From: Gracilibacillus caseinilyticus | GTDB lineage: Bacteria; Bacillota; Bacilli; Bacillales; Amphibacillaceae | NCBI RefSeq assembly: GCF_022919115.1 | Contig: NZ_CP095072.1 | Span: forward strand, 2,046,001 to 2,110,000 | DNA length: 64,000 nt | Direction: 5' to 3' | Part shown: positions 43,764 through 52,446 of the stretch, in pieces | Numbering within the stretch: the stretch's first letter is position 1 | Layout: every line of letters starts with the position of its first letter | The notes under the pieces: model-generated | What the model saw: only the letters and a program-made list of their open reading frames with translations | What the model was told of the DNA's origin: nothing | Database searches by the model: none | Position numbers and translations under genes: made by a program

Positions 43764-44627
43764 CTAAGGGAGCCGCCTGTCTTGCTCAAGTAAACGTACT
43801 AATCTCTCCTCCGTACCTGAACCGGGCACCGGAACAAAGAAACACCAGTGCAGTCCCGGATCATTATCGATTAAAGCCGAGGAATGGAGCTCGAACTCCA
43901 TCTCCTGTGCGTCAGGAAGACGGAATAAAGCGGTGGCCACGCGTTTTTGCTTGATTTCATATAGTTCCCAGAAATGCACGAATTCCACGCTTTCCCGCCT
44001 CAAGCGTTCGAAGCGTTCCATATAGAACGGGTTATTCTTGTAAAGATCGAATCCTGCCCGCAGAACGGCTACAGCGTAACGGGCAAAGCTTTCCCAATTC
44101 ACCAGTCTGTTGCGGTAATCCGGCCTTAAAAACATAATGTTCATCATATTCCGTTCGTTGTCCGGCAGACTGCCGAAATCGGCTACAATCAGTTCTGCCG
44201 CCCGATTCCAGACGATAATATCTGTACCTTCGTCTGTGATAAAAGAAGGATAATGCAGTTGATCTACAATTTGCTGGAAAACTTTCGTATCCGGCTCTCT
44301 GTTATTTGTCGCTGTGACGACGCTCGCCATGTCTACGTTGACCAGATCGAACAGATGCTTCTGCTCGTCTTCGTCAAGCTGAAGCGCTTTGCTGATACTT
44401 AGCAGGACTTCCGGCGAAGGATTAACCTCTTTGCCTTGTTCCAGCCAGGCATAGTAAGTCACGCTAATATGGGCAAGATAAGAGACTTCTTCTCTTCGAA
44501 GTCCCGGAGTGCGTCTTCGTCCGGGAAGCGGATGAATCCCGGCCTCTGAAGGCTGTAACCGTTCTCTGCGCGATTTAAGGAAGTCACCCAATGCGGATGA
44601 GGAACGATTCTTTTTCAAGTGAATCAC
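43764..44627 (-). CDS. XRE-family regulator with MmyB-like ligand-binding domain
   Basis: A 287-residue protein. The N-terminal HTH (LGDFLKSRRERLQPSEAGIH, RRRTPGLRREEVSYLAHISV, TYYAWLEQGKEVNPSPEVLL) is the classic MmyB-group start. The C-terminal PAS-like MmyB domain includes PSFITDEGTDIIVWNRAAEL and LFRLPDAQEMEFELHSSALI. This family binds fatty-acid-like ligands and often controls an adjacent oxidoreductase. Here a divergent short-chain dehydrogenase lies 234 nt away. The codons are more GC-rich than in the flanks. Confidence 0.92.
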   Translation of the reverse strand: MIHLKKNRSSSALGDFLKSRRERLQPSEAGIHPLPGRRRTPGLRREEVSYLAHISVTYYAWLEQGKEVNPSPEVLLSISKALQLDEDEQKHLFDLVNVDMASVVTATNNREPDTKVFQQIVDQLHYPSFITDEGTDIIVWNRAAELIVADFGSLPDNERNMMNIMFLRPDYRNRLVNWESFARYAVAVLRAGFDLYKNNPFYMERFERLRRESVEFVHFWELYEIKQKRVATALFRLPDAQEMEFELHSSALIDNDPGLHWCFFVPVPGSGTEERLVRLLEQDRRLP

Positions 44628-44861
44628 CTCTATTTACTCATATGGAAGATACATATCGCTAGTAACCAAATGGACCAAAAGCACATTATATATGATTATT
44701 ATAAGCTATGTTAATTGCCGTTTCCACAAAAGAGAACCATAACAAGTACCGAAGCTGTTAATCCCATTAATAGTATAAACATGATGTGGTTAACTCCCTC
44801 CATAGACAGTAGAATGAAGATAATTCACAGCAGAGATGGTGTTGGATAGGAGGTTTGCATC

Positions 44862-45662
44862 TTGGAAAAGTATTCATATCGAAACAAGCTAGCAGTAGTC
44901 ACCGGTGCTTCATCAGGGATTGGGAAAGCATATGTGAAAGAATTGGCTTCAAAAGGCTGTCATGTCGTTCTGGCAGCGCGCTCGAAGGACAGACTGGATG
45001 CAATGGCTAAAGAAATCAACCTTCAGTATGGCGTGGAGGCTTATGCATTGGCTTGCGATTTGTCCAAAACGAATGCCCCGCGTCAACTGGCAGAACAAAT
45101 CTCCCAACTGGGCTTGTCTGTTGATATTCTCATCAACAATGCAGGCGTTGGCACCTATGGCCGTTTCGAGGAAATAGACCCAGAGCGCGAGCAGGAAGAG
45201 ATTATACTGAACACGGCTGCATTAGTCGATCTCACGCATCGGCTGCTGCCCGATATGCTCAGGAGAAAGGATGGAGTCATCGTTAACGTGGCCTCGATGG
45301 CTGCGTTCATGCCTTGTGCTTATTCTTCAGTTTATGGGGCTACCAAAGCATTTGTATTGTCCTTCTCTGAGGCGCTATGGGCGGAAACGCGTAGGCGAGG
45401 CGTTCGCGTTCTCGCACTGTGCCCGGGTGCAACAGATACGGGGTTTTTCGAAGCGGTCGGCAGTGAGGAGATGGCAGCAGGTCAAAAGCTCTCTACCCCG
45501 GAGAAGGTTGTACTGGCCGGATTTCGCGGAATCGATCAGGGACACAGCTATATCATCGATGGCCGTAACAATTTCTTTATGGCTCACATGATCCGATTTT
45601 TTAGTAGGCGCAGAGTGGCTTTGATCATGGAGCGCATGTCAAAACCAAAAAAACACTGTTAG
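44862..45662 (+). CDS. Short-chain dehydrogenase/reductase
   Basis: A 266-residue classical SDR with TGASSGIGKAYVKELASKG, NNAGVGTYG, the catalytic YGATK in SSVYGATKAFVLSFSEALW and PGATDTGF. Starting at TTG 44862 is supported by AGGAGG 8 nt upstream. A short hydrophobic/basic C-terminal extension (HMIRFFSRRRVALIMERM) hints at membrane association. It is probably controlled by the divergent MmyB-type regulator. The substrate is unknown. Confidence 0.9.
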   Translation: MEKYSYRNKLAVVTGASSGIGKAYVKELASKGCHVVLAARSKDRLDAMAKEINLQYGVEAYALACDLSKTNAPRQLAEQISQLGLSVDILINNAGVGTYGRFEEIDPEREQEEIILNTAALVDLTHRLLPDMLRRKDGVIVNVASMAAFMPCAYSSVYGATKAFVLSFSEALWAETRRRGVRVLALCPGATDTGFFEAVGSEEMAAGQKLSTPEKVVLAGFRGIDQGHSYIIDGRNNFFMAHMIRFFSRRRVALIMERMSKPKKHC

Positions 45663-46035
45663 TGGGCTGCATCATACGTGACGGGCGTCGTTCTAAAGGT
45701 GGATGGTGGTGCGAGAGCATAATCCAGGACAAAAAGATGTAGCACAAAGGGGGCATTGACCCGGAATATTAGCCGTTCGTACCGAGCAACTCTCTAGTAA
45801 CATGAATAACGGAACGGAGCTCGTTCCTATTCAAGAGTTGTGAGGTCGCAGCTCGCCAGATACCACGCTTAAGTATGTCACGAAAGAAAACGTGAGCAGC
45901 ATAAGAGATATCTAATATAATAATTGTCATTAGACGTATACTGTGCAACAAACGGACCATAAGAGAACAAGGTCTTCTTATAAAGAAGTCCTCGGTTAAA
46001 TTTCTGAGTAAACAGTCTTCAGCAAAACTACAGGT
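45663..46035. other. Intergenic, no convincing gene
   Basis: A minus-strand frame of 104 codons overlaps this stretch, but it has no ribosome site, it reads through a terminator stem, and its composition is poor. The stretch is treated as decayed or non-coding. Confidence 0.45.
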
Positions 46036-46080
46036 AAAGAATCCATTTTGACTCATTCTTTTTTCAAAATGGATTCTTTT
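46036..46080 (+). terminator. Long perfect-stem terminator
   Basis: AAAGAATCCATTTTGA pairs with TCAAAATGGATTCTTT (16 bp), followed by T. The loop itself is T-rich, so it may act in both directions. Confidence 0.75.
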
Positions 46081-46250
46081 CATAGAACAATCAGAAGATA
46101 AAAGAGATCAAGTTTGAATAACGATTTGGCCCTCTCTTCCGCCGTCAGTGGCTCTTTTATCGGCAAATGAAGGCTCAAAACTTCGCACAGCTGGCTCAAT
46201 CTTTCCGCAATACTCAATTTGATTAATAGTGCTATTCATCAGTAAAATGC
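46080..46250 (-). pseudogene. Possible C-terminal gene remnant
   Basis: A minus-strand frame reads LIKLSIAERLSQLCEVLSLH then LPIKEPLTAEERAKSLFKLD and a hydrophobic end. It is opened by stops, has no start site, and is more GC-rich than the following SDR gene. The helical, amphipathic look suggests the end of a lost gene. No family is recognised. Confidence 0.25.
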
Positions 46251-46261
46251 ACCCTGTTAAA

Positions 46262-47008
46262 TTAAACCTGTGCTTGCCCGCCATCTACAAAAAATTCACC
46301 ACCTGTCATGTAGTTGCTTTCGTCTGAAGCAAGGAAAGATACAACGTTTGCTACTTCTTCAGGTGTCCCAACTTTTTCGGCTGGAACAGTATTTCTTGTA
46401 TGTTCAAGTACTCCTTCAAGTGCATCACCAAAAAGCTCATTGTAGGCAGGTGTATGAATAACTCCTGGGCTAACCACATTTACACGGATTCCAGTTCCTT
46501 TCAGGTCAAGAATCCAGTCGCGAACTAGAGTTCTTAGTGCTGCTTTAGATGCTCCATATACACTGAATGCTGGGTTGCCAATTGATCCAGCAGTAGATCC
46601 CGTTACAATAATGGAACCTCCTTTGTTCGGGAATAGTGATAATGCTTTTTGAACAGTAAAAATCGTTCCTTTAACGTTAATGGCGAACGTTCGATCAACC
46701 TGCTCTTCAGTAATTTCACCTAATGGAAGAAAGCTGCCGACCCCTGCATTAGCAAAAAGAATGTCCAACTTACCTTTTTCCTGCTTTATAATGTCATATA
46801 GTTTGTCTAAGTCCTCAAGCTTAGAAATATCCCCTTGAACTCCGGTTACGTTCTTGCCAATTTGGTTAACAGCTTTATCAAGTTCGTTTTGTCTGCGTCC
46901 AGTGATATAAACATATGCACCTTCGTTTACAAACTTTTGTGCTGTAGCAAGACCAATGCCACTTGTACCGCCCGTTACAAGCGCTATTTTACCTTCAAAT
47001 TTATCCAT
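46262..47008 (-). CDS. Short-chain dehydrogenase/reductase (FabG/glucose-dehydrogenase-like)
   Basis: A 248-residue classical SDR with [19 protein letters not shown] (NADP-binding), FANAGVGSF, the catalytic Ser in [27 protein letters not shown] and the C-terminal [15 protein letters not shown] 47008 is chosen because AAAGGAGTG lies 7 nt upstream. It diverges from an HxlR regulator, the usual pairing for stress- or aldehyde-responsive reductases. Confidence 0.93.
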   Translation of the reverse strand: MDKFEGKIALVTGGTSGIGLATAQKFVNEGAYVYITGRRQNELDKAVNQIGKNVTGVQGDISKLEDLDKLYDIIKQEKGKLDILFANAGVGSFLPLGEITEEQVDRTFAINVKGTIFTVQKALSLFPNKGGSIIVTGSTAGSIGNPAFSVYGASKAALRTLVRDWILDLKGTGIRVNVVSPGVIHTPAYNELFGDALEGVLEHTRNTVPAEKVGTPEEVANVVSFLASDESNYMTGGEFFVDGGQAQV

Positions 47009-47046
47009 ACTTAACACTCCTTTAGCGTTCATTTTGTTTTATGTCT

Positions 47047-47123
47047 AGTACCTTTAAGTACTTGAAAAACATCTTACAAGATATAGTGTCTATCAGTAAT
47101 CACTTTATTGCAAGTACCTACTT
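47047..47123. promoter_or_regulatory. Repeated AGTAC operators between SDR and HxlR genes
   Basis: AGTACCTTTAAGTACTT (47047-47063) and AAGTACCTACTT (47112-47123) share AGTAC half-sites and sit in the divergent promoter region. HxlR regulators bind such short inverted repeats, so these are the best operator candidates. Confidence 0.45.
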
Positions 47124-47176
47124 TTTTGTGATATAGTAACTAAAAAGTAATAAATGTGAAATGAAGGGGTTTATAC

Positions 47177-47533
47177 ATGAAAAAATTTAGTTGTGGTTTT
47201 GAAGTAACAATGGAAGTTATTGGTGGAAAATGGAAAGGTCTTGTATTATACTTTTTAATGGATGGACCAAAGAGAACGAGTGAATTAAAGCGCATTATCC
47301 CAAATATAACTCAGAAAATGCTGATTCAAACACTGAAAGATCTTGAAGCTAGTGGACTTGTGAACAGAAAGATGTATAATCAGGTACCGCCGAAGGTTGA
47401 ATATTCACCCACCGAACTTGGAGAATCTCTTAAACCTATTTTGCAGGAATTCTGTCTATGGGGAAGCCATTATGCGGAGCAAGTGTATGCAGAAGGTGAA
47501 TTCGAAATCGTATCACCAGAAGAGGCTTCTTAA
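47177..47533 (+). CDS. HxlR-family transcriptional regulator
   Basis: A 118-residue winged-helix protein with the family signature: conserved Cys6 in FSCGFEVTMEVIGGKWKGLV, RTSELKRIIPNITQKMLIQT and LKDLEASGLVNRK, then the wing VEYSPTELG. In this family the N-terminal Cys often senses electrophiles or oxidants. It is divergent from the SDR gene, which it probably controls. AAGGGG lies 8 nt before the ATG. Confidence 0.93.
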   Translation: MKKFSCGFEVTMEVIGGKWKGLVLYFLMDGPKRTSELKRIIPNITQKMLIQTLKDLEASGLVNRKMYNQVPPKVEYSPTELGESLKPILQEFCLWGSHYAEQVYAEGEFEIVSPEEAS

Positions 47534-47551
47534 TAAGGAATACAACTTTTT

Positions 47552-47579
47552 AACACCTTTTATGTAAGGTGTTTTTTTG
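47552..47579 (+). terminator. Terminator after hxlR-type gene
   Basis: AACACCTT and AAGGTGTT stem with loop TTATGT, followed by seven T. Confidence 0.85.
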
Positions 47580-47807
47580 TTGCACTGAGATGAGGTCAGG
47601 AGGCAACTTTTTTAGTTACCCCATTAGAGTAGTAATTTATTAGTTAAAAATAAAGGTATCTAATTTTTGGTGCAATTACCGAATAACACTCCATAACTGT
47701 AACAACGCGACAAAATCGTTTAAATGGATGGGGTGTTCAACAATCGCGTTTGTGGAAGAGAATTATTCATGCATGATGGACTAACTGATCCAAATTCTAT
47801 AATATTC

Positions 47808-48494
47808 TTATGTTAAAATTCGATAAAGTTCCTCAAGCATTTGAATCTCATAGGTTGGAATAATATCAGTGTTATTGGGCTTCATTTCAGCGTTTAACCA
47901 ACATGTATCTATCCCTGCTAGCTGTCCTCCTTTAATATCCGCACTTAAGGAATCTCCTATAATTAATGCTTGTTTCTCGTCAAAGTTAGGAATTCTCGCA
48001 AATACATAATCAAAATATTCCTTCATTGGCTTCTGAAAGCCAGTGTCCTCTGATACAAAAATATCTTTAAATAACGGATGTAATCCTGAAGCACGTAAGC
48101 GTTTATACTGAGTCTTGGAAACACCATTCGTAACAATATATAAATCATATTGATGTTGTAGGTCTGTTATCACTTCAAGGGAACCATTGACAAGCTGTTT
48201 TCCCTCTTCTAAGTAACTGCGATAGCTCTTTTCCAGTAAAGCTCCATCAACCTCTCGATTATATGCCTTGAACAAAATCGAAAATCGAGTATTCAAGACC
48301 TCGTCACGATCTAATTTTCCTTCTTCAAAGGACTTCCAGAGACCTTGATTTATTTTTTTATAATGTGTTTTGATTTCAGCGGTTAAGGCCATGTTTTGCT
48401 CCACGAAAAGCAAGCGTAAAGCTTCCCTTTCAGCTGCGCCAAAATCCAGTAATGTATCATCTACGTCAAATAATAAAGTTCTGTACTTTTTCAA
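47808..48494 (-). CDS. HAD-family nucleotidase (YjjG/YfnB type)
   Basis: A 228-residue HAD phosphatase with motif I LLFDVDDTLLDFGAAE (Asp nucleophile), the cap domain, motif II YIVTNGVSKTQ, the conserved Lys in GFQKPMKEYF, and motif III ALIIGDSLSADIKGG. The subgroup removes phosphate from (non-canonical) pyrimidine nucleotides. GGAGAGATAATTTT precedes the ATG. It appears to be an ordinary housekeeping gene. Confidence 0.9.
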   Translation of the reverse strand: MKKYRTLLFDVDDTLLDFGAAEREALRLLFVEQNMALTAEIKTHYKKINQGLWKSFEEGKLDRDEVLNTRFSILFKAYNREVDGALLEKSYRSYLEEGKQLVNGSLEVITDLQHQYDLYIVTNGVSKTQYKRLRASGLHPLFKDIFVSEDTGFQKPMKEYFDYVFARIPNFDEKQALIIGDSLSADIKGGQLAGIDTCWLNAEMKPNNTDIIPTYEIQMLEELYRILT

Positions 48495-48700
48495 AATTAT
48501 CTCTCCATTTCCTGCTTTTGTTATCCAGTATTATTGTCGAACTGATTGATATTATGCTGCTTTTGGGTTTAACGCCTAATATAAGCGCTTCTAGGTCGAT
48601 AAACAGACGTAATCATTCCTATCAAAAGTTTAACTTTTTAGAAACAGTGTAACTTTATTTTAAACCTAAACTTATACGAAAATACAATCCTGTGATTAGG

Positions 48701-49309
48701 ATGTCTTGCAAAAAACTTGGTAAAGAACTAGCAAAACGAAATATTGCTCTTGTTTATGGTGGGGCAAGTGTTGGAGTTATGTGCTGTTGCAGATCCAGTT
48801 TTAGTAGAAGGAGGCTACGTAATTGGTGTTATGCCTAGATTTCTAGATGATAGAGAGATTGCCCATAAAAAAACTTAACAGAGCTGATCATTGTAGATTC
48901 TATGCATGAAAGAAAAGCGAAGATGGCAGATGGATTTATAGCTTTGCCTGGTGGGCCAGGAACTTTAGAAGCATTCTTTGAAATTTTTGCGTGGGCTCAA
49001 TTAGGACTTCATCATAAACCATGTGGTCTCTTAAATAGTAATCATTATGCTCCTCTTATCACGTTATTTAATCATATGTCATACGAACAGTTTTTACATC
49101 AAAAATACCGTACAATGGCATTAGTCGAGAGTGAACCAAAAGGGATACTTGATAAATTCAATACATCTGAACCACCGACCGAAAAATCTTACATTAATAA
49201 AAAAACAGATCTGATAGATAAAAAAAGACCGCTTTATTACCCTTGGTCTGTTATCCTATTGAGAATGAACATTTCTATAAATCCGTTGCCTATCCTGATC
49301 AAAAGGTAA
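48701..49309 (+). pseudogene. LOG-family protein (YvdD-like) with two frameshifts
   Basis: The pieces CKKLGKELAKRNIALVYGGA, then AVADPVLVEGGYVIGVMPRF and LTELIIVDSMHERKAKMADG followed by FIALPGGPGTLEAFFE, lie in three frames. They form most of a LOG-family phosphoribohydrolase including the PGGxGTxxE motif. The shifts occur near 48778 and in the A run near 48872. The first about 25 residues are also missing. Confidence 0.9.
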
Positions 49310-49330
49310 AAAGAAGCTGGGACAAAAACC

Positions 49331-49370
49331 AAAAACACCATTTGTCTACTCAAGAAAAAAGGTGTTTTTG
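49331..49370 (+). terminator. Terminator
   Basis: AAAAACACC and GGTGTTTTT pair across a 21-nt loop. Being A-rich before and T-rich after, it can act in both directions and is the nearest stop for the minus-strand LysE gene as well. Confidence 0.65.
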
Positions 49371-49482
49371 TGGTGTGGTGAATTTCTTCAAAATAAGCGC
49401 AGGTTCTTTCCAGAAATGCACCAGTTATTTAAGTGCATTTATTCACAATCTGAGAATCAAGTACATTTTAAACTCTAATTTT

Positions 49483-50070
49483 TTAGTGTAGTAAAAGAGC
49501 AACAGCACATTGCAAAAGTAATAACGCCAATATAATATTTATTATTCGATAATGTTTGAAATATGTCTTTTGTAATATCCCGCCGAAAAATACCCAAGAC
49601 AAAGTAGCAATCGTACCTACTGTAGCAATAAGTATTTCAAAAAATAAAAGCGTTCCCAGTGATGAGTAATAAGGTGTAATATATCCTGTTAATGCGGTAA
49701 TTCCAAATAAAAATATTTTCACATTAACAACTTGCAGGACAAATCCAATCCAAAAAGAAGGCTGTTTGTCAGATGTTTTATTGTCAGGCTTACTGATTGC
49801 AACCCGATAGGCAAGCCATAAAATATAAATAGCTCCCGCATATGTAAGTACATTCATAATTGGATTTATTAAGTTATTTAGTCCAAAAATAAAGAAGGCA
49901 CATAACGCTTGTACGAAAAAATACCCTGCAAAGATCCCGAAGTATAAAGGTTTTCCTTTTTTCCATCCATAATTCGTCATTGTATTTAATGCCAGAATAT
50001 TACCCGGACCCGGTGTAAAGGCATTTATTAGTGCGTAGATAACAAATGAATACAATACTTGAACTCCCAT
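49483..50070 (-). CDS. LysE/RhtB-family amino-acid exporter
   Basis: A 195-residue protein with six hydrophobic segments and the family start AFTPGPGNILALNTMTNYGW followed by KKGKPLYFGIFAGYF. ATG 50070 is chosen because GGAGAGTG lies about 9 nt upstream. It would export an amino acid or related metabolite. A LysR regulator gene lies 137 nt upstream on the same strand and may control it. Confidence 0.9.
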   Translation of the reverse strand: MGVQVLYSFVIYALINAFTPGPGNILALNTMTNYGWKKGKPLYFGIFAGYFFVQALCAFFIFGLNNLINPIMNVLTYAGAIYILWLAYRVAISKPDNKTSDKQPSFWIGFVLQVVNVKIFLFGITALTGYITPYYSSLGTLLFFEILIATVGTIATLSWVFFGGILQKTYFKHYRIINIILALLLLQCAVALLLH

Positions 50071-50207
50071 ACAACAATCACTCTCCAATTTCAATCATTA
50101 CACATAATTATAAGGGAGCTTACTCGTAATAGCATAATACTTAAACGGCATAGCCTGATATAATTAAAAGTTATATCAGAAAGGCTATTTACTAAGACAA
50201 TTTTTAT

Positions 50208-51113
50208 TTATAATTCCTGTGCAACACTTTCTAAAGCTTCCACATATATTTCACCAAGTCTTGATAATGTGACATCTCTATGCTGCATTATTCCTACACG
50301 TATAAGTGCATCTACATTAAGAGGAACAGCAATAATATCTTCCCCATGAAGATATTTAGGAAAAACTCCCGAAGAAATGGTGTAACCGTCAAGACCAATC
50401 ATAAAATTAACAATAGCTGCCCTGTCACTGACTTTAATGCTTTTCTTCACACTTCTAGTACTTAGAATTTCTTCTGAAAAATAAAAAGAATTGTACTCTC
50501 CTTGTTCGAAAGAAAGGCAAGGGTAGTCATCTAATTCTTCCAGATTAATCGATTCTTTGCCAGCTAATGGATGTCTTTTACTAATAAACACGTGTGGTTT
50601 TGCAGTAAATAATTCTGAAAAGGTCAAATCCCTTTCTTTTAACAATTTTAATAAAACAGATTCATTATAATTACTTAAATAAATAATACCTAACTCACTT
50701 CGTAAATTTTTAACATCTTCTATTATTTCAAAAGTTTTCGACTCACGAAGTGTAAACTCATATTCAGAAGCCCCAAATTCTTTAACAAGTTCCACAAAAG
50801 CATTGGCTGCAAAAGTATAATGCTGGGTTGAAACACAAAAATGTTGCTTAGCTGGTTTTTTACTTAAATATTTTTCTTCAAGCATGTTAAACTGCTGTAA
50901 TACTTGTCTAGCGTAACCTAGAAACCCGGATCCTTCATTAGTAATGGTAACTCCCCGATTGGTTCTAATGAATATAGTGATTTTAATCTCCTTTTCTAAC
51001 TCCTTAATCGCATTCGATAATCTTGGCTGGGAGATGAATAAATCTTTTGCTGCTTCATTCATGGATCCCTTACTTGCTACTTCTAATGCATATTTTAATT
51101 GTTGTAAAGTCAA
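50208..51113 (-). CDS. LysR-family transcriptional regulator
   Basis: A 301-residue LTTR. The N-terminal wHTH (LTLQQLKYALEVASKGSMNE, AAKDLFISQPRLSNAIKELE) precedes a substrate-binding domain (about 90-295) similar to the CysB/CbbR fold. TTG 51113 is preferred over the upstream ATG because AGAGAGGTG precedes it and the protein then starts at the normal LTLQQL position. Possible target: the LysE exporter. Confidence 0.9.
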   Translation of the reverse strand: MTLQQLKYALEVASKGSMNEAAKDLFISQPRLSNAIKELEKEIKITIFIRTNRGVTITNEGSGFLGYARQVLQQFNMLEEKYLSKKPAKQHFCVSTQHYTFAANAFVELVKEFGASEYEFTLRESKTFEIIEDVKNLRSELGIIYLSNYNESVLLKLLKERDLTFSELFTAKPHVFISKRHPLAGKESINLEELDDYPCLSFEQGEYNSFYFSEEILSTRSVKKSIKVSDRAAIVNFMIGLDGYTISSGVFPKYLHGEDIIAVPLNVDALIRVGIMQHRDVTLSRLGEIYVEALESVAQEL

Positions 51114-51149
51114 TTTGAACACCTCTCTTTCAAAGTTCCAATCCTTCAT

Positions 51150-51522
51150 TTAACAATAGATTTTACCACTTTTCTGTCAAACATATTCAATTTTATAGGA
51201 TTCTCAAGATGCTTTTTTCCGTTAAATGGTTCGATTGATGAATAAGAATTTTTTCTTAAATATGCATAAAATTAATGCCATATATACTATTGTTATTTGT
51301 AATTATATACGCTATATTGCTTTTTGCAACCCTATCACAATATGATAGTGAGGATTTCAACTGGAACACAATAGCCCTATTTTAATGAAGGTGAAGAATT
51401 TAGGAGTAAATTATCTTGATAAATATGGATATCAGGTTGTGAAACAAGCGAAACAACTGTAATTGGTTTCGTTATTTTCAAAAAAGTACGGTATTTCTCC
51501 GAACTGTATGAGAAAGCTCTTT
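51150..51522. other. Intergenic with a short frame, otherwise unassigned
   Basis: At 51390 a short frame (MKVKNLGVNYLDKYGYQVVK then QAKQL) is protein-like but only 25 codons long and without a good ribosome site; it may be debris. Nothing else is recognised before the promoter elements of the sigma-factor gene. Confidence 0.35.
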
Positions 51523-51619
51523 TTCTCTAGAGAAGTGCTTCAAAATCGATCAGGAATAGCGATTATTGCTGATTCAGAACGAAATACCGGTATGTGACCT
51601 GCACATGCATTCCCGCTAT
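51523..51619 (+). promoter_or_regulatory. Unusual promoter-like element before the sigma-factor gene
   Basis: TTCTCTAGAGAA (perfect palindrome, 51523-51534) is followed by CGGTAT (51588-51593), exactly 17 bp and TCCCGCTAT (51611-51619), 60 nt before the sigma-factor start. The same pieces, with the same 17-bp gap, precede the next gene (52322-52394). The boxes are GC-rich and unlike SigA sites, suggesting recognition by an alternative sigma factor, possibly the one encoded here. Confidence 0.65.
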
Positions 51620-51678
51620 GATAGACATACCGCGGAATACTGGATAAGTGCTTATCACCTAGCAGGTGCAGGAGAAAG

Positions 51679-52158
51679 ATGGAATTTCAAGAAGTATTGG
51701 AAGAGCATGAACGCATGATCCACCATTTTATTCATCGTTATCAGATACGGGATGCAGAGGGTGAATTTTATCAGGAGGGCCTAATTGCTGTCTGGCATGC
51801 TTATCAACAACATGATCCTTCTAAATCGAAATTATCCACGTTTATTTACAGCTCCATTTCCAGACGTTTTCTCAATATGATCCAGAAGAACAACCGTGAC
51901 CAGGAGAAGCAGCAGGACTGGCTGGAACAGGTGAGGGAAGACGACTTATGGAAAGAGGATAGCTATCCACTCGATAGTTACCTGATGGACACGTTCAAAC
52001 AAGTATTATCAGAAAAACAATGGTGCTGGCTGGTCGAATTTGTCATAGAGGATCAATCTGTAAAATCCATTGCAGAGCGTCACGATACGACAGAGGTTGC
52101 CGTGAAGAACTGGGGCAGAATGGCGAAGCAAAAGATTCGGAAGGTGATGGAGCAGTAA
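51679..52158 (+). CDS. Small sigma-70-family RNA polymerase sigma factor
   Basis: A 159-residue protein with a region 2 (EGEFYQEGLIAVWHAYQQHD, PSKSKLSTFIYSSISRRFLN) and a region 4 HTH (LSEKQWCWLVEFVIEDQSVK, SIAERHDTTEVAVKNWGRMA) joined by a charged linker. There is no region 1 or 3 and no anti-sigma gene next to it. It resembles the ComX/phage-type small sigma factors of Firmicutes. AGGAGA lies 5 nt before the ATG. A phage-type replication gene follows under an apparently identical promoter, so it probably drives a small regulon that includes itself. Confidence 0.85.
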   Translation: MEFQEVLEEHERMIHHFIHRYQIRDAEGEFYQEGLIAVWHAYQQHDPSKSKLSTFIYSSISRRFLNMIQKNNRDQEKQQDWLEQVREDDLWKEDSYPLDSYLMDTFKQVLSEKQWCWLVEFVIEDQSVKSIAERHDTTEVAVKNWGRMAKQKIRKVMEQ

Positions 52159-52218
52159 GGGGAGGTGGAGAAGGCTTTTTTGATAGAAAATCTTTTCAGC
52201 ATTTCATAGATAGTGATA

Positions 52219-52252
52219 AAGCCCTTGTTGAACAAGCAAGGGCTTAATTTAT
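52219..52252 (+). terminator. Terminator after the sigma-factor gene
   Basis: AAGCCCTTG and CAAGGGCTT form a perfect stem around TTGAACAAG, then AATTTATT. Confidence 0.75.
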
Positions 52253-52321
52253 TAAAATTTGTAGCGTATATTAGTCAAGCAGGCAGAAAAAGCGATTTTC
52301 TAAATGGAAAATCTAATTTTC

Positions 52322-52394
52322 TCTCTAGAGAATTGCTTTTTCTACTATGCTCACATAAATATCGGTATATGCTAAATCTTCCGTCTCCCGCTAT
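52322..52394 (+). promoter_or_regulatory. Second copy of the unusual promoter-like element
   Basis: TCTCTAGAGA (52322-52331), CGGTAT (52363-52368), a 17-bp gap and TCCCGCTAT (52386-52394), 53 nt before the next gene. ATAYCGGTAT and TCCCGCTATNATRGA are shared with the element at 51588-51625, while the spacer sequences differ. This is the pattern of a promoter and not of a simple duplication. Confidence 0.65.
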
Positions 52395-52446
52395 CATGGA
52401 AGCACTGCTTATTATACTATAAGTGAATGAAGAGAGGGGAATGGAT

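Noticed and set aside
45769..46083. 104-codon minus-strand frame
   Set aside because: It begins inside a strong terminator stem, lacks a ribosome site and has no recognisable motif.
49243..49491. 82-codon plus-strand frame
   Set aside because: It runs through a terminator and overlaps the LOG pseudogene tail; its composition is non-coding.
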